Numbered from the stretch's first letter, positions 1-6,357 are shown. The stretch: 13,984 bases of DNA from Bifidobacterium breve (GCA_945896935.1 CAMDER010000027.1:1-13984), one strand, 5' to 3'. Program-made: numbers and translations. Notes: generated by a model not told the origin, from the sequence alone.

Positions 1-576
1 TTCGTTGGCCTCGGTACTGGATAAATAATCAATGAGACAATCGGTAGTGAAACTTGAGACGCTGTGTTCGACCGGTCGCTCATGTTCGGTGTCCAACATG
101 TGCATATGACCGAGTGATGTGTCATAGCCCTGTGTATTTAAGAAATCAATCCACGGTTGATGGGGTCCGGTGAGATTGAGCTGCCATTCAAATCCGGGCA
201 GTATCTCTTCATAGGTCTGTAAACGTGGATCATCGGGACTGACGGTCATTCGCGGATCTATGGATTGATCGGTATAGCCAAAGAGCTTTCCTTGATAGCC
301 ACTTCGTTGTGCAAGACGAGCGACATTGTCGAATCGATTATCAAGCGGAGTTCCGTTAGCGACAACGCGGTGATTCATTTGATACATGCCCGTGTAGAGC
401 CCAGCTCGACCTGGTGCGCACGGAGTTGACTGGGTGTAGTGGCGTGAAAAACGCACTCCTGATTGAGCTAATTCATCAAGGTACGGAGTTTTGACGATGA
501 AATGATCGGCGCATGACAGTGCATCACCGCGAAACTGGTCAAGTGTGATGAAGAGAACGTTTGGGCGACTGCTCAT
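1..576 (-). CDS. Sulfatase-family hydrolase, N-terminal part (cut by left window edge)
   Basis: The frame is open from an ATG at 576 to the window edge: 192 residues, 3' end missing. The protein begins with a hydrolase strand followed by TLDQFRGD (residues 11-18), giving metal ligand D13 and then Q14. The active-site signature CAPGRAGLYTG starts at C53, with P55 and R57; this fits the C-x-P-x-R rule for a cysteine converted to formylglycine. DQ plus CAPGR recalls the choline-sulfatase / phosphonate monoester hydrolase branch rather than the common DD plus CxPSR form. The substrate (sulfate ester or phosphonate ester) cannot be decided. No signal peptide is visible, so it is probably cytoplasmic. 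It lies 19 bases after the MBL-fold gene and is probably the last visible gene of the orn operon; a GGTGG at about 590-594 is a weak ribosome-site candidate. Confidence 0.9.
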   Translation of the reverse strand, partial: MSSRPNVLFITLDQFRGDALSCADHFIVKTPYLDELAQSGVRFSRHYTQSTPCAPGRAGLYTGMYQMNHRVVANGTPLDNRFDNVARLAQRSGYQGKLFGYTDQSIDPRMTVSPDDPRLQTYEEILPGFEWQLNLTGPHQPWIDFLNTQGYDTSLGHMHMLDTEHERPVEHSVSSFTTDCLIDYLSSTEANE

Positions 577-595
577 GTGTACAGCCTGCCACCAA

Positions 596-1657
596 TCAGC
601 TCTTCAGTGTGTACTGGTAACGACCATCATTGTCAACGCGATCCATTTCGCCGGCCAATCGAAGGTGTTCAAGATGGGCGTAAGTTTCGCTATCGGCCAT
701 GCCACCTTGTGAGCGTGGCGAGAAAAGGTAGGTCGACATTTCCATCACTGTTGTGGGTCGATTCACTTCGATGCAAGCATCGCGTAATTTTTGAAGTCGT
801 CCAACATGATGTTCTTTGATGTCATTGGCACGTCCAGCAAGATCGGTGAAGATGCCGCCATGTGCCGGCAACGCAATTTTGACTTGTGGACCAAAAGCTG
901 CGATTTTGTCGAGCGACTCAAAAAAGAGGTTGAGCGGATCTTTGGCCGGCATCATTCCGCTGATATGTGGAGTGATGCTGGGCAAAACATGATCGCCACA
1001 AATCATCAGTCCATGTTCGGGGTCGAACAAACACAAATGGTCGGCGGTGTGTCCAGGAGTATGAACGGCAACCCAATCACGACGGGCAAAGCGAAAGTGT
1101 TCGGCATCAGCTAGGCGAATTGTCGGTCGGGGCAAGCGCATGAGTTTAGGAATTCGACGAGTAACGGCAATACGCGCGCGACGCTTAAAGGGGATGTCCA
1201 TTCCGGGTCCGCCCCACGGCGGAGGTTCCCACGGCATGCGATGTTTTGGCGCGTTGTCTGGATCGTCAATATCAACATCGGGTGGTTCGGTTGGATCCCA
1301 AAAGACGCGAAACTTTTCGTGCGTGATGATGTCACAACCAGTTTCGGCCTGCAGCCAATGTGCACCACCAAAATGGTCGGGATGACTATGGGTCACAATG
1401 ACCGAGTGAACCCGCTTTAGAGGAACTCCCATTTGGACGAGTCGTTTTTTGACGACCGTATAACTTGCTTTCTCGGGAAGACCAGGGTCGACCAAAGTGA
1501 CACCGCGCTCATCTTCAAGCACATACATATTGACGTGACCAAGCCCTGGAATCGAGATTGGTAACTGTGCCCGTAAAACACCTGGTGCAATTTCGAGAAT
1601 GTCGTCACTCGCCGGTAATTGCTCTTGTTTAGGAATTCGGGGGACAGGTTGGGTCAT
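596..1657 (-). CDS. MBL-fold metallo-hydrolase
   Basis: A 353-residue metallo-beta-lactamase-fold hydrolase. The metal-binding motif THSHPDHFGGA gives H90, H92, D94 and H95; further ligands are probably H203 (TPGHTADH), D222 (CGDHVLPSITPHI) and H266 (PAHGG). This is a complete dinuclear site. The C-terminal part (about 275-350) looks like the helical, winged-helix-like tail of LACTB2-type and related hydrolases. The fold is secure; the substrate is not, since the family covers thioesters, lactones, phosphodiesters and RNA. Its ATG overlaps the orn stop in an ATGA, so it is probably translated by coupling to orn. The pairing with an exoribonuclease hints at nucleic-acid turnover but does not prove it. 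No signal peptide is seen. Confidence 0.93.
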   Translation of the reverse strand: MTQPVPRIPKQEQLPASDDILEIAPGVLRAQLPISIPGLGHVNMYVLEDERGVTLVDPGLPEKASYTVVKKRLVQMGVPLKRVHSVIVTHSHPDHFGGAHWLQAETGCDIITHEKFRVFWDPTEPPDVDIDDPDNAPKHRMPWEPPPWGGPGMDIPFKRRARIAVTRRIPKLMRLPRPTIRLADAEHFRFARRDWVAVHTPGHTADHLCLFDPEHGLMICGDHVLPSITPHISGMMPAKDPLNLFFESLDKIAAFGPQVKIALPAHGGIFTDLAGRANDIKEHHVGRLQKLRDACIEVNRPTTVMEMSTYLFSPRSQGGMADSETYAHLEHLRLAGEMDRVDNDGRYQYTLKS

Positions 1658-2187
1658 TGAATAAAAACTTTCTCGCGGTAGAAGCGTAATTCGGCGATGC
1701 TCTCATGAACATCGTCGAGCGCGCGGTGCTTACCGACCTTGAAGGGTCGCACACTGTCGCTACCGGGATACCACCGTTTGACGAGTTCTTTGATTGTGCT
1801 GACATCCACCGAGCGATAGTGCAGGTGGTTTTCGATGTCGGGTAAATAGCGGGCTAGGAAGCGGCGGTCGGTACCAATTGAGTTGCCACACAACGGAACC
1901 GTACGAGCCTCGGGGACATGAGCCTTAATGAAATCGAGAGTTTGTTGGCCGGCTTGTTCGAGGGTGATCGTTGACTCACGAATCATGGTGAGAAGTCCGG
2001 ATTTTGTATGCATATCGACCACGAACTTGTCCATAACCGCCAAAACCTCGTCGGTTTGATGGATCACAAGATCTGGTCCTTCGGCGATCACATTGAGTTG
2101 GTCATCGGTGACGATTGTTGCAATTTCGACGATGACGTCTTTTTCGGGGGTGAGCCCCGTCATCTCTAAGTCCATCCACACAAGCAC
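1654..2187 (-). CDS. orn: Oligoribonuclease (DEDDh 3'-5' exoribonuclease)
   Basis: A 177-residue enzyme that degrades 2-5 nt RNAs, including pGpG from c-di-GMP breakdown, to mononucleotides in the cytoplasm. All DEDDh landmarks are present: D6 and E8 in WMDLEMTGL, D107 in CGNSIGTDRRF, H154 and D159 in GKHRALDDVHES. The VDVSTIKEL stretch and the C-terminal AELRFYRE are also typical of Orn, and length matches the family (about 180). The start is GTG at 2187; no in-frame ATG lies upstream, and a TATCGT hexamer ends 7 bases before it, which fits a leaderless message. It heads a leftward unit with the MBL-fold gene (4-base ATGA overlap) and the sulfatase, and is divergent from dut. Confidence 0.96.
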   Translation of the reverse strand: MLVWMDLEMTGLTPEKDVIVEIATIVTDDQLNVIAEGPDLVIHQTDEVLAVMDKFVVDMHTKSGLLTMIRESTITLEQAGQQTLDFIKAHVPEARTVPLCGNSIGTDRRFLARYLPDIENHLHYRSVDVSTIKELVKRWYPGSDSVRPFKVGKHRALDDVHESIAELRFYREKVFIQ

Positions 2188-2194
2188 ATTGGAG

Positions 2195-2200
2195 ACGATA
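2195..2200 (-). promoter_or_regulatory. Candidate -10 of the orn promoter (leaderless)
   Basis: TATCGT on the minus strand, 7 bases before the orn GTG. A possible -35, TTGATA, lies at 2220-2225 (minus), but the 19-base spacer is long. The spacing would start transcription at or next to the start codon. A 6-4-6 inverted repeat (2201-2216) lies between the two boxes. Inferred from position and consensus only. Confidence 0.5.
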
Positions 2201-2216
2201 CGCCATGGCTATGGCG
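2201..2216. repeat. Short perfect inverted repeat in the orn promoter
   Basis: CGCCAT and ATGGCG flank a GGCT loop. It sits between the possible -35 and -10 of orn, where an operator would act. It has no T-tract, so it is not a terminator. A 6-base arm could be chance. Confidence 0.4.
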
Positions 2217-2257
2217 TTCTATCAATGCGCCGTTTTCAATTTTGGGTGTTGAGCGCG

Positions 2258-2263
2258 TATCGT
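2258..2263 (+). promoter_or_regulatory. Candidate -10 of the dut promoter (leaderless)
   Basis: TATCGT ends 6 bases before the dut ATG at 2270, so transcription would begin at or next to the A of the start codon. No purine-rich ribosome site is seen upstream of dut, and no good -35 is visible. This placement helps choose the ATG at 2270 over an out-of-frame ATG at 2265 and over earlier in-frame starts. Confidence 0.5.
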
Positions 2264-2269
2264 CATGGC

Positions 2270-2716
2270 ATGACCGATCTGCCACTCAGCATTTCTGTTG
2301 TTCGTCTCGACAAACAACTTGAACTTCCGACCTACGCCCATGATGGTGATGCGGGCCTTGATTTGCTGGCCCGCGAAGAAATCACCGTTTCTCCAGCTGG
2401 CGGCCGCATCTTGATGCCAACGGGCATTTCGATCGCTATTCCTAGTGGATATGCGGGTTTCGTGTTGCCCCGAAGCGGGCTCGCCCTCAAGAACGGAATC
2501 ACAGTGCTCAATAGCCCAGGGCTCATTGATTCGGCCTACCGGGGCGAAATCAAGGTGGTTTTGGTCAATACCGACCCCCGCAACCCGTACCGCATCAGCC
2601 GTGGCGACCGCATTGCTCAACTCGTGATTCAACCCGTCTCACAAGTGCAATGGAATGAAGTGAACAAACTTGACGACAATGACCGCGGCGGTGGCTTCGG
2701 ACATTCTGGTCGTTGA
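2270..2716 (+). CDS. dut: dUTP diphosphatase (trimeric dUTPase)
   Basis: A 148-residue enzyme that hydrolyses dUTP to dUMP and pyrophosphate, which keeps uracil out of DNA and feeds thymidylate synthesis. All five trimeric dUTPase motifs are present in order: AHDGDAGLDLLA (23-34), PRSGLALK (67-74), GLIDSAYRGEIKVVLVN (84-100; D87 activates water, Y90 selects deoxyribose), RGDRIAQLVI (111-120) and RGGGFGHSG (139-147). The last is slightly altered from the usual RG.GGFGSTG but keeps the glycine-rich arm and the phenylalanine. The frame stays open upstream to 2093, but that stretch runs into orn and matches nothing in dUTPases. Motif 1 sits at the usual distance from this start. Divergent from orn, convergent with plsC. 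Confidence 0.96.
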   Translation: MTDLPLSISVVRLDKQLELPTYAHDGDAGLDLLAREEITVSPAGGRILMPTGISIAIPSGYAGFVLPRSGLALKNGITVLNSPGLIDSAYRGEIKVVLVNTDPRNPYRISRGDRIAQLVIQPVSQVQWNEVNKLDDNDRGGGFGHSGR

Positions 2717-2756
2717 TCTAGGCCGGTCGTTGATTTTGGCTGGTCGTTAATTAAGC
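2706..2756. repeat. 17-bp tandem repeat, three copies, across the dut/plsC gene ends
   Basis: GGTCGTT recurs at 2708, 2725 and 2742, exactly 17 bases apart. Units are CTGGTCGTTGATCTAGG (2706-2722), CCGGTCGTTGATTTTGG (2723-2739) and CTGGTCGTTAATTAAGC (2740-2756). Unit 1 carries the dut stop codon and unit 3 overlaps the plsC stop. Because 17 is not a multiple of 3, the TGA, TGA and TAA of the three copies lie in three different forward frames. No hairpin or T-tract is seen. Confidence 0.85.
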
Positions 2757-3491
2757 GGCAGCGCTCATTTTGGCCACTTCGGCCACGATCAGGTCTCGAA
2801 CTCGCTCACGTAGAACCGGAATATCGTCCTCGGTCATACCAGCGGTACTGATGGGTTCAAGTACGCGAACTTCGGCATCGGCATCGCCCATACGCCAGTC
2901 ATGCTTACGAAGTGCCGAGCGGGTGCCATGAACTGCCATCGGCAAGATGGGGGTGCCAGTCGTAATAGCCAGTCGGAACGCGCCGTCTTTAAAGGCCCGA
3001 ATTTCTCCATCAAGACTGCGCGTGCCTTCGGGGAAAATCATCACCGACATTTTGCGATCAAGCCAGGTCTCACAGACTTTTAATGCAGCAGCGCCACTTG
3101 AGCGATCTCCCCGTACAAGTGAGACGTCTCCCGACATCTTCATCATCCAGCCGACTAATGGAATTTTCAGGATCGTTTCTTTGCTCAACCATTTCATTTC
3201 GATCTTCAGGTGGCTGATCAAGAGCATGTCGACGAAACTCTCGTGGTTTGACACCATCACATATGGATTGCGTTTGTTCTTGGGCAATTCACCACTCGTG
3301 CGAAATTTCCATAGTGGGTTGAGCCATTGGTGCAAAACACAAAGTCGACGGAAGGTGTAACCAGTCAAATAACGACCTTTGTCAAACGGCATCGTCGCAA
3401 TCCAGACGATAAAGACCAAGGGTGTCCACACGATGACGATCACACCGAGGGCGAACCAACTCCAAAAACTCAAAACGCTTCTTTTCAGCAC
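2751..3491 (-). CDS. plsC: PlsC-type 1-acyl-sn-glycerol-3-phosphate acyltransferase
   Basis: A 246-residue membrane acyltransferase that most likely converts lysophosphatidic acid to phosphatidic acid in phospholipid synthesis. One hydrophobic segment (about 11-33) would anchor it in the inner membrane. The catalytic HX4D box is NHESFVD (H83, D88); the substrate-binding FPEGTRS box is at 153-159, and a PILPMAVHGT stretch follows at 181-190, in the usual order and spacing. Length is normal. The start is GTG at 3491, because the codon two before it in this frame is a stop. PlsC-like proteins also acylate other lysolipids, so exact substrate is inferred. It is a single gene, convergent with dut and divergent from cdd. 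No TANNNT box at leaderless distance is seen; a palindrome sits just upstream. Confidence 0.9.
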   Translation of the reverse strand: MLKRSVLSFWSWFALGVIVIVWTPLVFIVWIATMPFDKGRYLTGYTFRRLCVLHQWLNPLWKFRTSGELPKNKRNPYVMVSNHESFVDMLLISHLKIEMKWLSKETILKIPLVGWMMKMSGDVSLVRGDRSSGAAALKVCETWLDRKMSVMIFPEGTRSLDGEIRAFKDGAFRLAITTGTPILPMAVHGTRSALRKHDWRMGDADAEVRVLEPISTAGMTEDDIPVLRERVRDLIVAEVAKMSAAA

Positions 3492-3492
3492 A

Positions 3493-3512
3493 TTTCATGT
3501 TCGCACATGAAA
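3493..3512. promoter_or_regulatory. Perfect 8-4-8 palindrome between plsC and cdd (candidate operator)
   Basis: TTTCATGT and ACATGAAA flank TCGC. It begins 2 bases upstream of the plsC start and is centred about 30 bases upstream of the cdd start, so it would overlap the -35 region of cdd and sit in the plsC leader or promoter. A dimeric repressor or an RNA hairpin are both possible. A perfect 16-base match within a 41-base gap is unlikely by chance, but no regulator family is recognised from it. Confidence 0.6.
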
Positions 3513-3520
3513 AGGTGTCA

Positions 3521-3526
3521 TAAGGT
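3521..3526 (+). promoter_or_regulatory. Candidate -10 of the cdd promoter (leaderless)
   Basis: TAAGGT ends 6 bases before the cdd GTG at 3533, matching the layout at dut, msrA and others. No strong -35 is seen. The 20-base palindrome lies immediately upstream. Confidence 0.5.
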
Positions 3527-3532
3527 TGTTCT

Positions 3533-3982
3533 GTGAGCCACCCGATCATCGAATTCACCAAGATGCCCTCAGAACATCATGTTCAGGAACTTTTTGAACA
3601 AGCCAAAGCGGTTCAAGCACGAGCGTACGCACCGTATTCGCACTTTTTAGTTGGCGCCGCAATCCTGACAATTCAAGGAAATATTTATGTCGGCTGCAAC
3701 GTTGAAAACGCCGCATATCCAGTTGGTAACTGTGCCGAGGCGAGTGCAATTGCAGCGATGATTGCTGGTGGGGAGAAAGAAATTCTCGCTCTTGTCACCA
3801 TTTGTGACAGCACTGACGTCGGAACATGTTGCGGGGGCTGTCGTCAGCGCGTGCGCGAGTTCGCCAAGAGCGACACCGCTATCTATGCGTGCGGACCAGA
3901 TGGAGTTCGCGCAATTTTTACGATGGAACAACTCTTGCCCACTTCATTCGGTCCCGACAATTTGGTTGGATTTATTTCATGA
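3533..3982 (+). CDS. cdd: Cytidine deaminase
   Basis: A 149-residue homotetrameric-type enzyme that hydrolyses cytidine and deoxycytidine to uridine and deoxyuridine plus ammonia, in pyrimidine salvage. Visible motifs: APYSHFLVGAA (33-43), the nucleoside-binding CNVENA (55-60), NCAEA (66-70; C67 binds zinc, E69 is the proton shuttle) and CCGGCRQR (99-106; C100 and C103 complete the zinc site). The residue before C100 is Cys where most family members have Pro. The GTG at 3533 is preferred because of the TAAGGT box 6 bases upstream; an in-frame ATG at 3563 would still keep all motifs. First gene of the plus-strand unit; overlaps deoC by an ATGA. Confidence 0.95.
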   Translation: MSHPIIEFTKMPSEHHVQELFEQAKAVQARAYAPYSHFLVGAAILTIQGNIYVGCNVENAAYPVGNCAEASAIAAMIAGGEKEILALVTICDSTDVGTCCGGCRQRVREFAKSDTAIYACGPDGVRAIFTMEQLLPTSFGPDNLVGFIS

Positions 3983-4710
3983 CCAATCGTCAATCTGCCG
4001 AACGAATTTTGGCGCTGATTGATCTCACTAATTTAAATGATGTTTGCACTGATGAAGACGTCGCCAAACTTTGCGCCCGTGCCCATGGAGAATTTGGAAA
4101 GACGGCAGCGGTTTGTGTTTGGCCACGATTCGTTGACTTGAGTGCATCGCTTTTGAAACACACTTCAATCAAAGTTGCCACTGTTGTTAATTTTCCGCAA
4201 GGAGGTACTGATGTTGCTGCGGTGGTTGATGCCACCGTGGCGGCGCTTGATGTTGGAGCCGACGAGATTGATGTAGTCCTGCCGTATCAGTCGATGCTCA
4301 AAGGTGACGAGGCATCTGTTGTATCTATGTTGCAAGCCGTTCGCGAAATAGTTCATGCCCCCGATCATTTGAAAGTGATTCTGGAAACGGGCGAACTTTC
4401 GGATCATCTCATCATTCGGAGGGCATCAGAATTAGCAATCAAGGCTGGCGCTGATTTCATTAAGACATCAACTGGCAAAACAAAAGTCTCTGCAACAACC
4501 GCAGCAGTGAAGACGATGCTGCAGATCATCCACGATTCTGGACGACCTGTTGGACTCAAGCCATCGGGTGGTATTCGGACAGTTGCTGATGCACAGCAAT
4601 ATCTTGATCTGGCCGATGCCATCATGGGACCGCAATGGGCAACACCTCAGACATTTAGGTTCGGGGCGAGTGGGTTACTAGATGCAGTTGAGGCTGAACT
4701 TCGCTTGTGA
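3979..4710 (+). CDS. deoC: Deoxyribose-phosphate aldolase
   Basis: A 243-residue class I aldolase (TIM barrel) that splits 2-deoxy-D-ribose 5-phosphate into acetaldehyde and glyceraldehyde 3-phosphate, so deoxynucleoside sugars can feed central metabolism. The Schiff-base lysine is K162 in DFIKTSTGK; the second catalytic lysine is K194 in VGLKPSGGIRT; D98 in DEIDVVLPY matches the third catalytic residue. Length suits the longer, E. coli-like form (about 250). The start is the ATG sharing an ATGA with the cdd stop; the open frame upstream of it is inside cdd. cdd plus deoC makes a short salvage unit; a nucleoside phosphorylase and phosphopentomutase would be needed elsewhere. Confidence 0.96.
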   Translation: MTNRQSAERILALIDLTNLNDVCTDEDVAKLCARAHGEFGKTAAVCVWPRFVDLSASLLKHTSIKVATVVNFPQGGTDVAAVVDATVAALDVGADEIDVVLPYQSMLKGDEASVVSMLQAVREIVHAPDHLKVILETGELSDHLIIRRASELAIKAGADFIKTSTGKTKVSATTAAVKTMLQIIHDSGRPVGLKPSGGIRTVADAQQYLDLADAIMGPQWATPQTFRFGASGLLDAVEAELRL

Positions 4711-4718
4711 ATTGCGCA

Positions 4719-4724
4719 TAACCT
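4719..4724 (+). promoter_or_regulatory. Candidate -10 upstream of the aminotransferase remnant (leaderless)
   Basis: TAACCT ends 6 bases before the ATG at 4731, in the 20-base gap after deoC. It suggests that the aminotransferase/nitrilase pair can be transcribed apart from cdd-deoC, although read-through is also likely. No -35 is recognised. Confidence 0.45.
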
Positions 4725-4730
4725 AGAGAT

Positions 4731-5102
4731 ATGTCTGGTCAGTCGGCTCGAGTGCCTTACCTGAATTTAAAATTGCAGGGTTTCGGCTCAACTATTTTTG
4801 CTGAAATGACCGCACTTGCTGCCGAAACAAATTCGATCAATCTCGGGCAAGGTTTTCCGAACTACGACGGCCCGCAAGGCACATATTTCATCACGGTTGA
4901 TATTCGACCGATACAACCCGACGGCGATGGCTTTGCGTTTTGTCGAGAACTTCCCCACAAATGTGGAGTTGTGGGTATTCCGAATGTGGTCTTTTATGAT
5001 CGTGATCATCAGCATGAGGGTCGTCACTTGGTTCGTTTCGCCTTTTGTCAGCAATACGCAATGATTGACGATGCCGTATCGCGATTGAAGACGATGTCAT
5101 GA
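4731..5102 (+). pseudogene. Class I/II PLP aminotransferase with large in-frame internal deletion
   Basis: The frame is intact (123 residues) but joins two distant parts of one enzyme family. Residues 1-48 match the N-terminus of class I/II aminotransferases of the kynurenine/methionine/glutamine transaminase type (LQGFGSTIFAEM, INLGQGFPNYDGP). Residues 50-121 match their C-terminal domain (GTYFITVDIRPI, FCRELPHKCGVVGIPNVVFYD, HLVRFAFCQ, DDAVSRL). The family is usually near 390 residues, so roughly 265 are missing, including the substrate-binding core and the PLP-binding lysine. The join lies near 4870-4882, around the codons for P48-Q49-G50. A transaminase function is not possible as it stands. 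Start and stop contexts are intact: a TAACCT box upstream and an ATGA overlap with the nitrilase. It may be a recent deletion, a population variant or an assembly collapse. Confidence 0.88.
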
Positions 5103-5869
5103 AGTTTGCAGCGATTCAGCACGACATTGCCTGGTGTGACCGAGACGCAAATTTTGAACACCTGCGCGTACTTATTGCCGAAGCCGAATTGAACGGTGCA
5201 GAATTTGTTTTACTGACTGAAACCTTCTCTACGGGTTTCGCCGTTGACAATTCTTCATTTGCCGAATTGAGCGGAGGCCCCTCATCGCAATTCTTGGCAG
5301 CGATGGCTCGCGAACACAACATCTGGATTGGTGGTACGTGTCCAGAACTTTCCGTAATTTCCGATGACGGACGACCCACTAATACTTTTGTAGTCGTCAG
5401 CCCCGAAGGTGTCGAACATCGATACGAAAAAATTCACCCCTTTACTTTTGGTGGTGAAGACAAACATGTCCGCCCCGGCAACGAATTCGTCACGATTGAT
5501 GTTGGTGATTTACGAGTGTCTCTCTTTGTTTGTTACGACTTGCGATTTGCTGATGAATTTTGGCAACGCGCCCAGGAGACTGATGTTTTCTTAGTTCCCG
5601 CCAACTGGCCAGAGTCACGCAGCATGCACTGGTTGTCGTTGTTGCAAGCTCGTGCAATTGAAAATCAAACGTATGTGATTGGTTGCAATCGAGTCGGACA
5701 AGGTGGATCGTTGGTATACAGCGGCGATAGCAGAATCTTTGATCCCTATGGCGAGACACTTGCTCAGGGAGCACCTCATGAAGAGTGCATTTTGTATGCC
5801 GACATCGCGCGGGCGCGTGTCACCGAGGTTCGCGATAAGTTTCGTTTCTTGCAAGACCGTCGTGCTTAA
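5099..5869 (+). CDS. Carbon-nitrogen hydrolase, omega-amidase type (YafV/Nit2-like)
   Basis: A 256-residue nitrilase-superfamily amidase. The catalytic triad is E41 (LLTETFSTGF), K111 (YEKIHPF) and C145 (VCYDLRF). The VPANWPESRSMHW stretch (166-178), ARAIENQ and GCNRVG closely resemble YafV and omega-amidases, which hydrolyse alpha-ketoglutaramate or alpha-ketosuccinamate to the keto acid and ammonia. Length is typical and the enzyme should be cytoplasmic. It overlaps the aminotransferase remnant by ATGA; an aminotransferase plus this amidase is the usual pair of the glutamine transaminase/omega-amidase route and of methionine salvage (mtnE/mtnU in Bacillus). Here the partner is broken, but the amidase itself looks fully functional. 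Substrate is inferred from family and context. It ends 2 bases from the convergent GNAT gene. Confidence 0.93.
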   Translation: MKFAAIQHDIAWCDRDANFEHLRVLIAEAELNGAEFVLLTETFSTGFAVDNSSFAELSGGPSSQFLAAMAREHNIWIGGTCPELSVISDDGRPTNTFVVVSPEGVEHRYEKIHPFTFGGEDKHVRPGNEFVTIDVGDLRVSLFVCYDLRFADEFWQRAQETDVFLVPANWPESRSMHWLSLLQARAIENQTYVIGCNRVGQGGSLVYSGDSRIFDPYGETLAQGAPHEECILYADIARARVTEVRDKFRFLQDRRA

Positions 5870-5871
5870 AT

Positions 5872-6351
5872 TTAGTGCAATGTCTTTGCCATCAAGCTGA
5901 CAAGCTTTCCACTACCAGAAATTTGCTGACCTACTTCAACAAATCCGCGGCGTTCGTGAAAGCGCAGCGAGCCGTCATTGCGGGGCTCAAGGTTGACCTC
6001 GAGTGTGAAAAGCGATTCGGTACTTCGTGACTCAACTTCGTTGTACAAAAGGGAGCCATAACCCTTGCCTTGATGTGACTCGGCAAAGGCCACGCGGTCT
6101 AGATAAATGAATTCGTCGTACTTGTTGCAAAACCATTGGTAATTAGAACTTTGATAGGGCAGACCTGGCTTCATGATGAGGCAATAACCCACCAGCGCCT
6201 GATCGACTTCAATGCCCAAGGCAAGAGACGACCATTCAAAAATCTGCTGCATGGTTTCTTCGGTTTCGGGACCGACCGCAGGAACGTTTTCCTGGTTGAT
6301 CGCCAACATCACGTCGAGGTCATCTTCGGTGAGTTCACGAATTATGGGCAC
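5872..6351 (-). CDS. GNAT-family acetyltransferase (COG3818-like)
   Basis: A 159-residue single-domain GNAT protein. The acetyl-CoA loop is VAFAESHQGKGYGSLLY (87-103; Q/G-x-G-x-G), followed by LEVNLEPRNDGSLRFHERRGF (117-137), the usual strand and helix near the C-terminus. The N-terminal NQENVPAV (19-26) and the SSNYQWFCNKYDEFIYLDRVAF stretch (68-89) recall COG3818 predicted acetyltransferases, whose substrates are not known to me. The start is GTG at 6351; no in-frame ATG is available, and TAGTTT lies 6 bases upstream on the same strand. It is a single gene, convergent with the nitrilase at a 2-base gap and divergent from msrA. Confidence 0.88.
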   Translation of the reverse strand: MPIIRELTEDDLDVMLAINQENVPAVGPETEETMQQIFEWSSLALGIEVDQALVGYCLIMKPGLPYQSSNYQWFCNKYDEFIYLDRVAFAESHQGKGYGSLLYNEVESRSTESLFTLEVNLEPRNDGSLRFHERRGFVEVGQQISGSGKLVSLMAKTLH

Positions 6352-6357
6352 TCAACA

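Larger units (their letters stand above)
2194..2264. repeat. 10-bp inverted repeat linking the divergent orn and dut promoters
   Basis: GACGATACGC at 2194-2203 is the exact reverse complement of GCGTATCGTC at 2255-2264. Each arm contains a TATCGT hexamer pointing outward at its own gene, so the orn and dut promoters share a 10-base core. The 51 bases between the arms form most of the 82-base intergenic region. The arms could also be binding sites for one regulator; nothing in the sequence decides between the two. Confidence 0.6.

Noticed and set aside
2093..2269. In-frame extension of dut upstream of 2270
   Set aside because: It runs into orn and the divergent promoter gap; the extra residues resemble nothing in dUTPases, and a -10-like box sits 6 bases before 2270.
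3493..3512. LexA/SOS box in the plsC-cdd gap
   Set aside because: Only a GCGAAC-like half is present; the spacing and second half of either the Bacillus or the mycobacterial LexA site are missing. Kept only as a palindrome of unknown function.
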